A DNA stretch of 64,000 bases, from the NCBI RefSeq assembly GCF_963678635.1, contig NW_026970820.1, forward strand, positions 1,798,001-1,862,000. The letters are read 5' to 3'. This document shows positions 12,676 to 25,955 of the stretch, piece by piece; the first letter of the stretch is position 1; every line of letters starts with the position of its first letter. The translations under genes were made by a program, and so were the position numbers. The notes beneath the pieces are model-generated. The model had not been told where the DNA came from, ran no database searches, and saw only the letters and a program-made list of their open reading frames with translations. Source of the stretch: Symsagittifera roscoffensis (taxonomy: Eukaryota > Xenacoelomorpha > Acoela > Convolutidae).

Positions 12676-14875
12676 CACAATCAGGTACTAGTGGCTTGTT
12701 TTGAGTTTTTAGTAATTTCTGGAACCAAAAGAGAGTGTCGTCAAGCAACGACATCATGTGCTCAAGCAAATACGTGGACTTCTACGCATTCCCATTCGCA
12801 ATGCGCCCTTCGGGCGCAAATGCCAATGCTCAATTAATTTTGCCGGGTGAACACTTTTTAAAGAAAAATTCTGATAAATTTTAACTTAAACTACCACCAT
12901 AAAACGAAAACATTTCAAAGTGTGAAACAATCAAGTTTTTGCTAATACCGGGAATGCAGTGAGACTAATTTCGGCAAAAATAAAATGGAAAATGAAAGAA
13001 AAGGAAAGAAAAAAATTGTTCAAAATAAGAGCGCAACATCAAAAACTTATTTGATTTCCGCTTATGTCAGAATTCCGATCAGGCTGATTTCAGATTTTAA
13101 GCATAGAATTTACGGTTACGGCTGCTCCCTCTACAGGTCCCAGAGGGACCGAGTGAGCATCCTACCTCGATCCAGGATACCGGATAGTTGTTTTTAATTT
13201 TTCACAAAATTTTTTTTCACTATTGCTTTTTTGCATTTCCCCATGAGAAGCTGTATGAATTTTAAAAAAATTGATTTTATTAATCAAGGCTTCCAAGAAC
13301 AACTGATGTTAGGCGGTTACAAATGCGGTTGGTGAAAACTAGTAAGGGATAATGATGAGAAAAATTGTAAGTTTTCAAATGATTTTAAAAAGAGTTTTTT
13401 TCTTTTGTAAATCGGGAGAAGTGAATCAGTTTTTTTTTAAGTTTTCCTCGCACCACCCACTGTTCTTAAGTATTGAAGATTCCTGTTCTAGCCGTTTAAA
13501 ACACTTTGGCAGAAAAAACATAAATATGATGTAAAATGTTTTTAAAAAAGAAAAATTATGTTTTTAAAAAAAAAAATCAAAAACTTGTAATTTTCAAAAT
13601 TGAAAAAAAGTGAAAATTAATTGCATATTACGCTTCAGCGTACCCATTTTAGTGGGTCTAGCTTTTTAAATTACCAAAAAATATTGAAAATTGTAGATTT
13701 TATGAAGTTTTCTTTTTGGCTATTTTTCCTTGTCGCCTCCACATAAGGCACCTTTGAGCCAACTTGAGAAACTGGAACCTAAACAAGCTATACAGATAGT
13801 CTGAATGAGCCTTTTCCAATGTGATAACACGCCTGGAAGAAAAAAAACTCCAGAAAAGAAAGAAAATTTTGAACTTTAACCTTTTTTCTTCTTCAAATGG
13901 CGATACTTAGAATAATTTTTCAGCTGAAAAGTTCAAAAAAAATCAAAAAATTCAAATTTTGAAAAAATTTTAAAAAAAATCTCATCAGTCTGTTTATTGG
14001 AGTCTTCGAGGTTTTGGGAGATCTTATCTGGCGGCTAATAACAAAATGTTCACTTATTATAAAAATTTGAGAAAGGTCAAAAAAACATGTTTTTTCGATT
14101 TTTTTGACTGAATTCCGAAAGCAATATCTTGGCTAAAAACAAAAATGAGGGCCTAAAATTAGTACAAACAGTACTCCCACATAAAGTACATTAGGTTGGA
14201 AACAAAAAATTGACTCTGACTCAAAAATCGTTTTTTAACTTTATTTCTGAACAAAAAATTGTAAAAAAATCAAAAATTAAAAAATTTTTTGAAAAAAACG
14301 ATTGTTTTGAAAAAGTGCCAATTTTTAGCTGAAACTTTTCATTTTAGCTAAGAAAGCCAGATCAACGTTCTTTAAGCTCAAATAATTTAATTAAGCAAAA
14401 TATTTTCAAGTTTTTTCGTTAAAGGCTTTTATTTTGAAAAAGTATTCAAAAATGGGTAAAAAAAAGTCAAAAAAATTAATTTTCTCAGATTGAAAAACCT
14501 CCACTGCCATGATGATTAGTTCGTTCGATAGGACTACTGAGATCAATTTAGACGTATTTTCATAAGTATATCAAAATTTTTATTTATTTTTGAGAATTAA
14601 GCAAAATAAAAACTTTTCCCAAATTGGGCAAAAAGCCCAAATTAGCCCAAACACCTGTTAAAAATTGTTGGGTCAAAAAATCACAAAAGGAAACCCCTAT
14701 TCGTTTGACATTTTAGGGCCGCATGCAAAAAATTAGACCATTCTAACCTGACAATTTCGAGAATCGACTTTTTTGCAAAATTTCTCTATAGTCCATTTGA
14801 GGGATATTACTTGTACCGGTGGGGGCCCCTACCCCACCTCAAAAAATTTTGTAATGCTGGAACGCGGCCACCTAG
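12676..14875 (+). repeat. Family A unit A6
   Basis: A complete 2200-bp cassette that resumes the A array directly after unit C. hpI is at 12803-12817, hpII at 13124-13158, hpIII at 14818-14838 and CTAG at 14872-14875. An extra perfect stem lies in its 5' region: TGTCGT (12736-12741) pairs with ACGACA (12748-12753). Other A units have substitutions there. Confidence 0.92.
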
Positions 14876-17090
14876 CACCCTCAAGGTCAAGTGACTTACT
14901 TTTGTTTTTGGTTTTTTCTGAAACCAAAAGCAAGCATGGTCATGCATCGACATCATGTGCTCAAGCAAATACGTGGACTTCTACGCATTCCCATTCGCAA
15001 TGCGCCCATCGGGCTCAAATGCCAATGCTCAATTAATTTTGCCAGGTGAAAAAAAAATTATTTAAAAAGTTCTGCTAAAATTTATTTTAAACTACCACCA
15101 AAAAACGCAAAGATTTCAAAGTGTGAAACAATCAATTTTTGGCTATTACCGGGCATGCAGTGAGACTGATTTTGGCAAAAATAAAATGGAAAATGAAGGA
15201 AATGGAAGGAAAAAATTGTTCAAAATAAGAACGCAACATCAAAAACTTATTTGATCTCCGCTTATGTCATAATTCGATCAGGCTGATTTCAGATTTTAAG
15301 CGTAGAATTTACGGTTACGGCTGCTCCCTCTACAGGTCCCAGAGGGACCGAGTGAGCATCCTACCTCGATCCAGGTTAACGGATAGTTGTTCTTAATTTT
15401 TCACAAATTTTTTTTTCTCTAATGCTTGTTTTCACTTCCTCATGAGAAGCTGTATTAATTTTTAAAAAATATATTTTATCCATCAATGCTTCCAAGAACA
15501 ACTGATTTAAGGCGATTACAAATGCGGTTGTTGAAACTAGTAAGGGATAATGATGAGAAAAATTGTAAGTTTTCAAATGAATTTAAAAACAGTTTTTTTC
15601 CTTTTTTTCTTTTGTAAATCGGGAGAAATGAATCAGTTTTTTTTTAAGTTTTCCTCGCACCACCCACTGTTCCTAAGTATTGAAGATTCCTGTTCTAGCC
15701 GTTTATAACACTTTGGCAGAAAAAACATCAATATGATGTAAAATGTTTTAAAAAAGAGAAAAATTTAAAAATTATGTTTTTTTTTAAAAAATCAAAAAAT
15801 TGTAATTTTCAAAATTGAAAAAAAGTAAAAGTTAATTGCATATTACGATTCACCGTACCCAACTTAGTGGGTATAGCATTTTAAATTACCAAAAAATGTT
15901 GAAAATTGTAGATTTTATGAAGTTTTCATTTTGGCTATTTTTCCTTGTCGCCTCCACTTAAGGCACCTTTGAGCCAACTTGAGAAACTGGAACCTAAACA
16001 AGCTATACAGATAGTCTCAATGAGCCATTTTCAGCGCGATAACACGCCTGGAAGAAAAAAGAACTCCAGAAAAGAAAGAAAATTTTGAACTTAAACCTTT
16101 TTTCTTCTTCAAATGGCGATACTTAGAATAATTTTTCAGCTGAAAAGTTCAAAAAAAATCAAAAAATTCAAATTTTGAAAAATTTTTAAAAAAATCTCAT
16201 CAGTCTGTTTATTGGAGTCTTCGAGGTTCTGGGAGACCTTATCTGGCGACTCACAACAAGTGGATCACTTATTTTAAAATTTTGAGAAAGGTCAAAAAAA
16301 CATGTTTTTTCGACTTTTTTGACAGAATTTCGAAAGCAATATCTTGGCTAAAAACAAGAATGAGGGCCTAAAACTAGTACAAACAGTACTCCCACATAAG
16401 GTACATTAGGTTGGAAACAAAAAATTTACTCTGACTCAAAAATCGTTTTTTAACTTTATTTCTGAACAGGAAATTGAAAAGAAATCAAAAACTTAAAAAT
16501 TTTTTGAAAAAAATGATTGTTTTGAAAAAGTGCCAATTTTTACTTGAAACTTTTCGTTTTAGCTAATAAAGCCAGAGCAATGCCCTTTAAGCTCAAATAA
16601 ATTAATTATGCAAAGTATTTTCAAGTTTTTTCGTTAAAGCCTTTTATTTTGAAAAAGTATTCAAAAATGGGTAAAAAAAAGTCAAAAAAAATCAATTTTC
16701 TCCGATTCAAAAACCTCCACTACCATGATGATTAGTGCGTTAGATAGGACTGCTGAGATCAATTTAGACGTTCTTTCATAAGTATATCGAAATTTTTATT
16801 TATTTTTGAGAATTAGGCAAAAGAAAAACTTTTCCCAAATCGGGCAAAAAGCCCAAATTAGCCCAAACACCTGTTAAAAATTGTTGGGTCAAAAAATCAC
16901 AAAAGGAAACCCCTATTCGTTTGACATTTTAGGGCCGCATGCAAAAAATTAGACCAATCTAACCTGACAATTTCGAGAATCGACTTTTTTGTCAAAATTC
17001 TCTAAAGACCAATTTAGGGAGATTACTTGTACCGGTGGGGGCCCTACCCCACCTAAAAAATTTTTGAAATGCTGGAACGCGGCCACCTAG
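14876..17090 (+). repeat. Family A unit A7
   Basis: A complete 2215-bp cassette. Its hpI (15002-15016) is damaged: GCGCCC-atc-GGGCTC has lost one pair and the TTC loop. hpII is at 15323-15357, hpIII at 17034-17053 and CTAG at 17087-17090. The start reads CACCCTCAAGGTCAAGTG, one base from the CACGTG form in A4 and A5. Confidence 0.92.
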
Positions 17091-19301
17091 CACAATCAGG
17101 TACTAGTGTTTTTTTTTGTTTTTCGTATTTTGTCAAACCAAAAGAGAGCGTGGTCATGCATCGACATCATGTGCTCAAGCAAATACGTGGACTTCTACGC
17201 ATTCCCATTCGCAATGTGCCCTTCGGGCGCAAATGCCAATGCTCAATTAATTTTGTCAGGTGAAAATTTTGTAAAGAAAAATTCTGATGAATTTTAACTT
17301 AAACTACCACCAAGAAACGCAAAGAGTTCAAAGTGTGAAACAATCAAGTTTTTGCTACTACTGGGCATGCAGTGAGACTAATTTCGGCAAAAATAAAATG
17401 GAAAATGAAGGAAATGGAAAGAAAAAACTTGTTCAAAATAAGAACGCAATTTCAAAAACTTATTTGATCTCCGCCAATGTCATAATTCCGATCAGGCTAA
17501 TTTCAGATTTTGAGCGTTGAGTTTAAGGTTACGGCTGCTCCCTCTACAGGTCCCAGAGGGACCGAGTGAGCATCCTACGTCGATCCAGGATAACGGATAG
17601 TTGCTTTTAATTTTTCACAAAATCTTTTTTCACTAATGCTTGTTTTCAATTCCTCATGAGAAGCTGTATAAATTTTTTAAAAAATTGATTTTATTAATCA
17701 ATGTTTCCAAGAACAACTGATCTTAGGCAGTTATAAATGCGGTTGGTGAAAACTAGTAAGGGATAATGATGAGAAAAAATGTAAGTTTTCAACTGAATTT
17801 AAAAACAGTTTTTTTCTTTTTTTTTGTAAATCGGGAGAAATAAATCAGTTTTTTTTTAAGTTTTCCTCGCACCATCCACTGTTCTTAAGTAATGAAGATT
17901 CCTGTTCTAGCCGTTTATAATACTTTGGCAGGAAAAACATCAATATGATGTAAAATGTTTTAAAAAAGAGAAAAATTTAAAAATTATGTTTTTTTTTAAA
18001 AATCAAAAAATTTGTAATTTTCAAATTTGAAAAAAAGTGAAAATTAATTGCATATTACGATTCAGCGTACCCAACTTAGTGGGTCTAGCATTTTAAATTA
18101 CCAAAAAATGTTGAAAATTGTAGATTTTATGAAGTTTTCATTTTGGCTATTTTTCCTTGTTGCCTCCACTTAAGGCACCTTTGAGCCAACTTGAGAAACT
18201 GGAACCTAAACAAGCTATACAGATAGTCTGAATGAGCCATTTTCAGCTTGATAACACGCCTGGAAGAAAAAAAAACTCCAGAAAAGAAAGAAAATTTTGA
18301 ACTTTAACCTTTTTTCTTCTTCAAATGGCGATACTTAGAAAAATTTTTCAGCGGAAAAGTTCAAAAAAAATCAAAAAATTCAAATTTTGAAAAAATTTTA
18401 AAAAAATCTCAACAGTCTGTTTATTGGAGTCTTCGAGGTTTTGGGAGACCTTATCTGACGGCTAACAACAAGTGGATCACTTATTTTAAAATTTTGAGAA
18501 AGGTCAAAAAAACATGTTTTTTCGATTTTTTTGACAGAATTCCGGAAGCAATATCTTGGCTAAAAACAAAAATGAGGGCCTAAAAACAGTACAAACAGTA
18601 CTCCCACATCAGGTACCTTATGTTGGAAACAAAAAAATTATTCTGACTTAAAAATCGTTTTTTAACTTTATTTCTGAACAAGAAATTGAAAAGAAATCTA
18701 AAACTTAAAAATTTTTTGAAAAAAATGATTGTTTTGAAAAAGTGCCAATTTTTAGCTGAAACTTTTTATTTAAGCTAATAAAGCCAGAGCAATGCCCTTT
18801 AAGCTCAAATAAATTAATTAGGCAAATTATTTTCAAGTTTTTTCGTTAAAGGCTTTTATTTTGAAAAAGTATTCAAAAATGGGTAAAAAAAAGTCAAAAA
18901 AATCAATTTTCTCCGATTCAAAAACATCCACTACCATGATGATTAGTTCGTTAGATAGGACTGTCGAGATCAGTTTAGACGTATTTTCATAAGTATCTCA
19001 AAATTTTTACTTATTTTTGAGAATTAGCCAAAATAAAAACTTTTCCCAAATTGGGCAAAATGCCCAAATTAGCCCAAACACCTGTTAAAAATTGTTGGGT
19101 CAAAAAATCACAAAAGGAAACCCCTATTCGTTTGACATTTTAGGGCCGCATGCAAAAAATTAGACCAATCTAACCTGACAATTTCGAGAATCGACTTTTT
19201 TGTCAAAATTCTCTAAAGACCAATTTAGGGAGATTACTTGTACCGGTGGGGGCCCTACCCCACCTAAAAAATTTTTGAAATGTTGGAACGCGGCCACCTA
19301 G
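17091..19301 (+). repeat. Family A unit A8
   Basis: A complete 2211-bp cassette and near-copy of A2. hpI is at 17216-17230 (again the GTGCCC arm with a G.T wobble), hpII at 17537-17571, hpIII at 19245-19264 and CTAG at 19298-19301. It differs from A2 mainly in the start segment, where a T run follows ACTAGTG. Confidence 0.92.
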
Positions 19302-21517
19302 CACAATCAGGTACTAGTGGTGGATGTTTGTTTTTCGTATTTAGTCAAACCAAAAGAGAGCGTGGTCATGCATCGACATCATGTGCTCAAGCAAATATGT
19401 GGACTTCTACGCATTCCCATTCGCAATGCGCCCTTCGGGCGCAAATGCCAATGCTCAACTAATTTTGCCAGGTGAAAAAAAATTTTTACAGAAAAATTCT
19501 GAGAAATTTTAATTTAAACTATCACCAAAAAACGCAAAGAATTCAAAGTGTGAAACAATCAAGTTTTTGCTATTACCGAGCATGCAGTGAGACTGATTTC
19601 GGCAAAAGTAAAAGAGAAAATGAAGGAAATGGAAAGAAAAAAACTGTTCAAAATAAGAACGCAACATCAAAAACTTATTTGATATCCGCTAATGTCATAA
19701 TTCCCATCAGGCTGATTTCAGATTTTAGGCGTAGATTTTACGGTTACGGCTGCTCTCTCTACAGGTCCCAGAGGGACCGAGTGAGCATCCTACCTCGATC
19801 CAGGATAACGGATAGTTGTTTTAAATTTTTCACAAAATATTTTTTCACTAATGCTTGTTTTCAATTCCTCATGAGAAGCTGTATAAATTTTAAAAAATTG
19901 ATTTTTTAATCAATGCTTCCAAGAACAACTGATGTTAGGCGGTTACAAATGCGGTTGGTGAAAACTAGTTAGGGATAATGATGAGAAAAATTGTAAGTTT
20001 TCAAATGAATTTAAAAACAGTTTTTTTCTTTTTTTCTTTTGTAAATCGGGAGAAATGAATCAGTTTTTTTTATGTTTTCCTCGCACCACCCACTGTTCCT
20101 AAGAAATGAAGATTCCTGTTCTAGCCGTTTATAACACTTTGGCAGAAAAAACATCAATATGATGTAAAATGTTTTAAAAAAGAGAAAAAGTTAAAAATTA
20201 TGTTTTTTTTTTAAAAATCAAAAAATTGTATTTTTCAAAATTGAAAAAAAGTAAAAATTAATTGCATATTACAATTCACCGTACCCAACTTAGTGGGTAT
20301 AGCATTTTAAATAACCAAAAAATGTTGAAAATTGTAGATTTTATGAAGTTTTCATTTTGGCTATTTTTCCTTGTCGCCTCCACTTAAGGCACCTTTGAGC
20401 CAACTTGAGAAACTGGAACCTAAACAAGCTATACAGATAGTCTGAATGAGCCATTTTCAGCGTGATAACACGCCTGGAAGAAAAAAAAACTCCAGAAAAG
20501 AGAGAAAATTTTGAACTTTAACCTTTTTTCTTCTTCAAATGGCGATACTTAGAATAATTTTTCAGCTGAAAAGTTCAAAAAAAATCAAAAAATTCAAATT
20601 TTGAAAAAATTTTAAAAAAAATCTCATCAGTCTGTTTAATGGAGTCTTCGAGGTTTTGGGAGATCTTATCTATCGGCTAACAACAAAAGGATCACTTATT
20701 ATAAAAATTTGAGAAAGGTCAAAAAAACATGTTTTTTCGATTTTTTTGACAGAATTCCGAAAGCAATATCTTGGCTAAAAACAAAAATGAGGGCCTAAAA
20801 TTAGTACAAACCGTACTCCCACATAAAGTACGTTAGGTTGGAAACAAAAAATTGACTCTGACTCAAAAATCGTTTTTTAACTTTATTTCTGAACAAAAAA
20901 TTGTAAAAAAATCTAAAATTAAAAAAATTTTTGAAAAAAACGATTGTTTTGAAAAAGTGCCAATTTTTAGCTGAAACTTTTCATTTTAGCTAAGAAAGCC
21001 AGAGCAATCTTCTTTAAGCTCAAATAATTTAATTAAGCAAATTATTTTCAAGTTTTTTCGTTAAAGGCTTTTATTTTGAAAAAGTATTCAAAAATGGGTA
21101 AAAAAAAGTCAAAAAAATTAATTTTCTCAGATTGAAAAACCTCCACTGCCATGATGATTAGTTCGTTCGATAGGACTACTGAGATCAATTTAGACGTATT
21201 TCCATAAGTTTATCAAAATTTTTATTTATTTTTGAGAATTAAGCAAAATAAAAACTTTTCCCAAATTGGGCAAAAAGCCCAAATTAGCCCAAACACCTGT
21301 TAAAAATTGTTGGGTCAAAAAGTCACAAAAGGAAACCCCTATTCGTTTGACATTTTAGGGCCGCATGCAAAAAATTAGACCAATCTAACCTGACAATTTC
21401 GAGAATCGACTTTTTTGCAAAATTTCTCTATAGTCCATTTGAGGGATATTACTTGTACCGGTGGGGGCCCCTACCCCACCTCAAAAAATTTTGTAATGCT
21501 GGAACGCGGCCACCTAG
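19302..21517 (+). repeat. Family A unit A9
   Basis: A complete 2216-bp cassette. hpI is at 19428-19442, hpII at 19752-19786 (5' arm GCTCTCTC rather than GCTCCCTC), hpIII at 21460-21480 and CTAG at 21514-21517. A 145-codon open frame at 19472-19909 runs across hpII. It is open only because A9 lacks stops present at the same sites in sister units, so I do not treat it as a gene. Confidence 0.92.
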
Positions 21518-23735
21518 CACAATCAGGTACTAGTGGCTTGATTTTGGTTTTTAATATTGTCTGGAACCAAAAGAGAGTGTCGTCAAGCATCGACGTCATG
21601 TGGTCAAGCAAATACGTGGACTTCTACGCATTCCCATTAGCAATGCGCCCTTCGGGCGCAAATGCCAATGCTCAATTAATTTTGCCTGGTGAAAAAATAA
21701 ATTAATTAAAAAGTTCTCCTAAACTTTATTTTCAACTACCACCAAAAAACGCAAAGATTTCAAGGTGTAAAACTATCAAATTTTGGCCAATACCGGGCTT
21801 GCAATGAGACTGATGTTGGCAAAAGTAAAATAGAAAATGAAGAAAATGGAAAGAAAAAAATTGTTGAAAATAAGAACGCAACATCAAAAACTTATTTGAT
21901 CTCCGCTCAAATCATAATTCAGATCAGGCTGATTTCAGATTTTAAGCGTAGAATTTACGGTTACGGCTGCTCCCTCTACAGGTCCCAGAGGGACCGAGTG
22001 AGCATCCTACCTCGATCCAGGTTAACGGATAGTTGTTCTTAATTTTTCACAAAATTTTTTTACACTAATGCTTGTTTTCAATTCCTCATGAGAAGCTGTA
22101 TTAATTTTAAAAAAATTGATTTTATTAATCAATGCTTCCAAGAACAACTGATGTTAGGCGGTTATATTTGCGGTTGTTGAAAACTAGTATGGGATAATGA
22201 TGAGAAAAATTGTAAGTTTTCAAATGAATTGAAAAACGTTTTTTTTCCTTTTTTTCTTTTGTAAATCGGTAGAAATGAATCATTTTTTTTTAATTTTCCT
22301 CGCACCACCTACTGTTCTTAAGTAATGAAGATTCCTTCTCTAGCCGTTTATAACACTTTGGCAGAAAAAACATCAATATGATGTAAAATGTTTTAAAAAA
22401 GAGAAAAAATTAAAAATTATGTTTTTTTTTAAAAATCAAAAAATTTGTAATTTTCAAAATTGAAAAAAAGTGAATATTAATTGCATATTACGATTCAGCG
22501 TACCCAACTTAGTGGGTCTAGCATTTTAAATTACCAAAAAATGTTGAAAATTGTAGATTTTATGAAGTTTTCATTTTGGCTATTTTTCCTTTTCGCCTCC
22601 ACTTAAGGCACCTTTGAGCCAACTTGAGAAACTGGAACCTAAACAAGCTATACAGATAGTCTGAATGAGCCATTTTCAGCGTGATAACACCCCTGGAAGA
22701 AAAAAAACTGCAGAAAAGAAAGGGAATTTTGAACTTTAACCTTTTTTCTTCTTCAAATGGCGATACTTAGAATAATTTTTCAGCTGAAAAGTTCAAAAAA
22801 AATCAAAAAATTAAAATTTTGAAAAAATTTGTAAAAAAATCTCATCAGTCTGTTTATTGGAGTCTTCGAGGTTTTGGGAGACCTTATCTGGCGGCTAACA
22901 ACAAGTGGGTCACTTATTTTAAAAATTAGAGAAAGGTCAAAAAAACATGTTTTTTCGGTTTTTTTGACAGAATTCCTAAAGCGATATCTTGGCTAAAAAC
23001 AAAAATGAGGGCCTAAAATTAGTACAAACAGTACTCTCACATAAGGTACATTAGGTTGGAAACAAAAAATTGACTCTGACTCAAAAATCATTTTTTAACT
23101 TTATTTCTGAACAAAAAATTGTAAAAAAATCAAAAAGTTAAAATTTTTTTGAAAAAAATGATTGTTTTGAAAAAGTGCCAATTTTTAGCTGAAACTTTTC
23201 TTTTTAGCTAATAAAGCCAAAGCAATGCCCTTTAAGCTCAAATAAATTAATTAAGCAGATTATATTCAAGTTTTTTCGTTAAAGGCTTTTATTTTGAAAA
23301 GTTAGTCAAAAATGGGTTAAAAAAAGTCAAAAAAATCAAATTTCTCAGATTCAAAAACCTCCACTACCATGATGATTAGTTCGTTAGATAGGACTGCTGA
23401 GATCAATTTAGACGTATTTTCATAAGCATATCAAAATTTTTACTTATTTTTGAGAATTAAGCAAAATAAAAACTTTTCCCAAATTGGGCAAAAAGCCCAA
23501 ATTAGCCCAAACACCTGTTAAAAATTGTTGGGTCAAAAAATCACAAAAGAAAACTCCTATTCATTTGACATTTTAGGGCCGCATGCAAAAAATTAGACCA
23601 TTCTAACCTGACAATTTCGAGAATCGACTTTTTTGCAAAATTTCTCTATAGTCCATTTGAGGGATATTACTTGTACCGGTGGGGGCCCCTACCCCACCTC
23701 AAAAAATTTTGTAATGCTGGAACGCGGCCACCTAG
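21518..23735 (+). repeat. Family A unit A10
   Basis: A complete 2218-bp cassette and near-copy of A3. hpI is at 21645-21659, hpII at 21969-22003, hpIII at 23678-23698 and CTAG at 23732-23735. It is preceded by A9, whereas A3 is preceded directly by the A8-like A2. One unit has therefore been gained or lost between the two blocks. Confidence 0.92.
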
Positions 23736-25955
23736 CACAATCAGGTACTAGTGGCTTGATTTTGGTTTTTAATATTGTCTGGAACCAAAAGAGAGTGTCG
23801 TCAAGCATCGACATCATGTGGTCAAGCAAATACGTGGACTTCTACGCATTCCCATTAGCAATGGGCCCTTCGGGCGCAAATGCCAATGCTCAATTAATTT
23901 TGCCTGGTGAAAAAATAAATTAATTAAAAAGTTCTCCTAAACTTTATTTTCAACTACCACCAAAAAACGCAAAGATTTCAAGGTGTAAAACTATCAAATT
24001 TTGGCCAATACCGGGCTTGCAATGAGACTGATGTTGGCAAAAGTAAAATAGAAAATGAAGAAAATGGAAAGAAAAAAATTGATGAAAATAAGAACGCAAC
24101 ATCAAAAACTTATTTGATCTCCGCTCAAATCATAATTCAGATCAGGCTGATTTCAGATTTTAAGCGTAGAATTTACGGTTACGGCTGCTCCCTCTACAGG
24201 TCCCAGAGGGACCGAGTGAGCATCCTACCTCGATCCAGGTTAACGGATAGTTGTTCTTAATTTTTCACAAAATTTTTTTACACTAATGCTTGTTTTCAAT
24301 TCCTCGTGAGAAGCTGTATTAATTTTAAAAAAATTGATTTTATTTATCAATGCTTCCAAGAACAACTGATGTTAGGCGGTTACAAATGCGGTTGTTGAAA
24401 ACTAGTATGGGATAATGATGAGAAAAATTGTAAGTTTTCAAATGAATTGAAAAACGTTTTTTTTTCCTTTTTTTCTTTTGTAAATCGGTAGAAATGAATC
24501 ATTTTTTTTTCAAGTTTTCCTCGCACCACCCACTGTTCTTAAGTAATGAAGATTCCTTCTCTAGCCGTTTATAACACTTTGGCAGAAAAAACATCAATAT
24601 GATGTAAAATGTTTTAAAAAAGAGAAAAAATTAAAAATTATGTTTTTTTTTAAAAATCAAAAAATTTGTAATTTTCAAAATTGAAAAAAAGTGAAAATTA
24701 ATTGCATATTACGATTCAGCGTACCCAACTTAGTGGGTCTAGCATTTTAAATTACCAAAAAATGTTGAAAATTGTAGATTTTATGAAGTTTTCATTTTGG
24801 CTATTTTTCCTTTTCGCCTCCACTTAAGGCACCTTTGAGCCAACTTGAGAAACTGGAACCTAAACAAGCTATACAGATAGTCTGAATGAGCCATTTTCAG
24901 CGTGATAACACCCCTGGAAGGAAAAAAACTGCAGAAAAGAAAGGGAATTTTGAACTTTAACCTTTTTTCTTCTTCAAATGGCGATACTTAGAATAATTTT
25001 TCAGCTGAAAAGTTCAAAAAAAATCAAAAAATTCAAATTTTGAAAAAATTTGTAAAAAAATCTCATCAGTCTGTTTATTGGAGTCTTCGAGGTTTTGGGA
25101 GACCTTATCTGGCGGCTAACAACAAGTGGGTCACTTATTTCAAAAATTAGAGAAAGGTCAAAAAAACATGTTTTTTCGGTTTTTTTGACAGAATTCCTAA
25201 AGCGATATCTTGGCTAAAAACAAAAATGAGGGCCTAAAATTAGTACAAACAGTACTCTCACATAAGGTACATTAGGTTGGAAACAAAAAATTGACTCTGA
25301 CTCAAAAATCGTTTTTTAACTTTATTTCTGAACAAAAAATTGTAAAAAAATCAAAAATTAAAAATTTTTTTGAAAAAAACGATTGTTTTGAAAAAGTGCC
25401 AAATTTTAGCTGAAACTTTTCATTTTAGCTAAGAAAGCCAGAGCAATGTTCTTTAAGCTCAAATAATTTAATTAAGCAAATTATTTTCAAGTTTTTTCGT
25501 TAAAGTCTTTTATTTTGAAAAAGTATTCAAAAATGGGTAAAAAAAAGTCAAAAAAATCAATTTTCTCCGATTCAAAAACCTCCACTACCATGATGATTAG
25601 TGCGTTAGATAGGACTGCTGAGATAAATTTAGACGTTCTTTCATAAGTATATCGAAATTTTTACTTATTTTTGAGAATTAGGCAAAATAAAAACTTTTCC
25701 CAAATTGGGCAAAAAGCCCAAATTAGCCCAAACACCTGTTAAAAATTGTTGGGTCAAAAAATCACGAAAGGAAACCCCTATTCGTTTGACATTTTAGGGC
25801 CGCATGCAAAAAATTAGACCAATCTAACCTGACAATTTCTAGAATCAACTTTTTTGTCAAAATTCTCTAAAGACCAATTTAGGGAGATTACTTGTACCGG
25901 TGGGGGCCCTACCCCACCTAAAAAATTTTTGAAATGCTGGAACGCGGCCACCTAG
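23736..25955 (+). repeat. Family A unit A11
   Basis: A complete 2220-bp cassette with hpI at 23863-23877. One arm has changed to GGGCCC, so one pair in GGGCCC/GGGCGC is lost. hpII is at 24187-24221, hpIII at 25899-25918 and CTAG at 25952-25955. It is near-identical to A13, sharing the GGGCCC arm and ACAATTTCTAGAATCAAC in the 3' module. Confidence 0.92.
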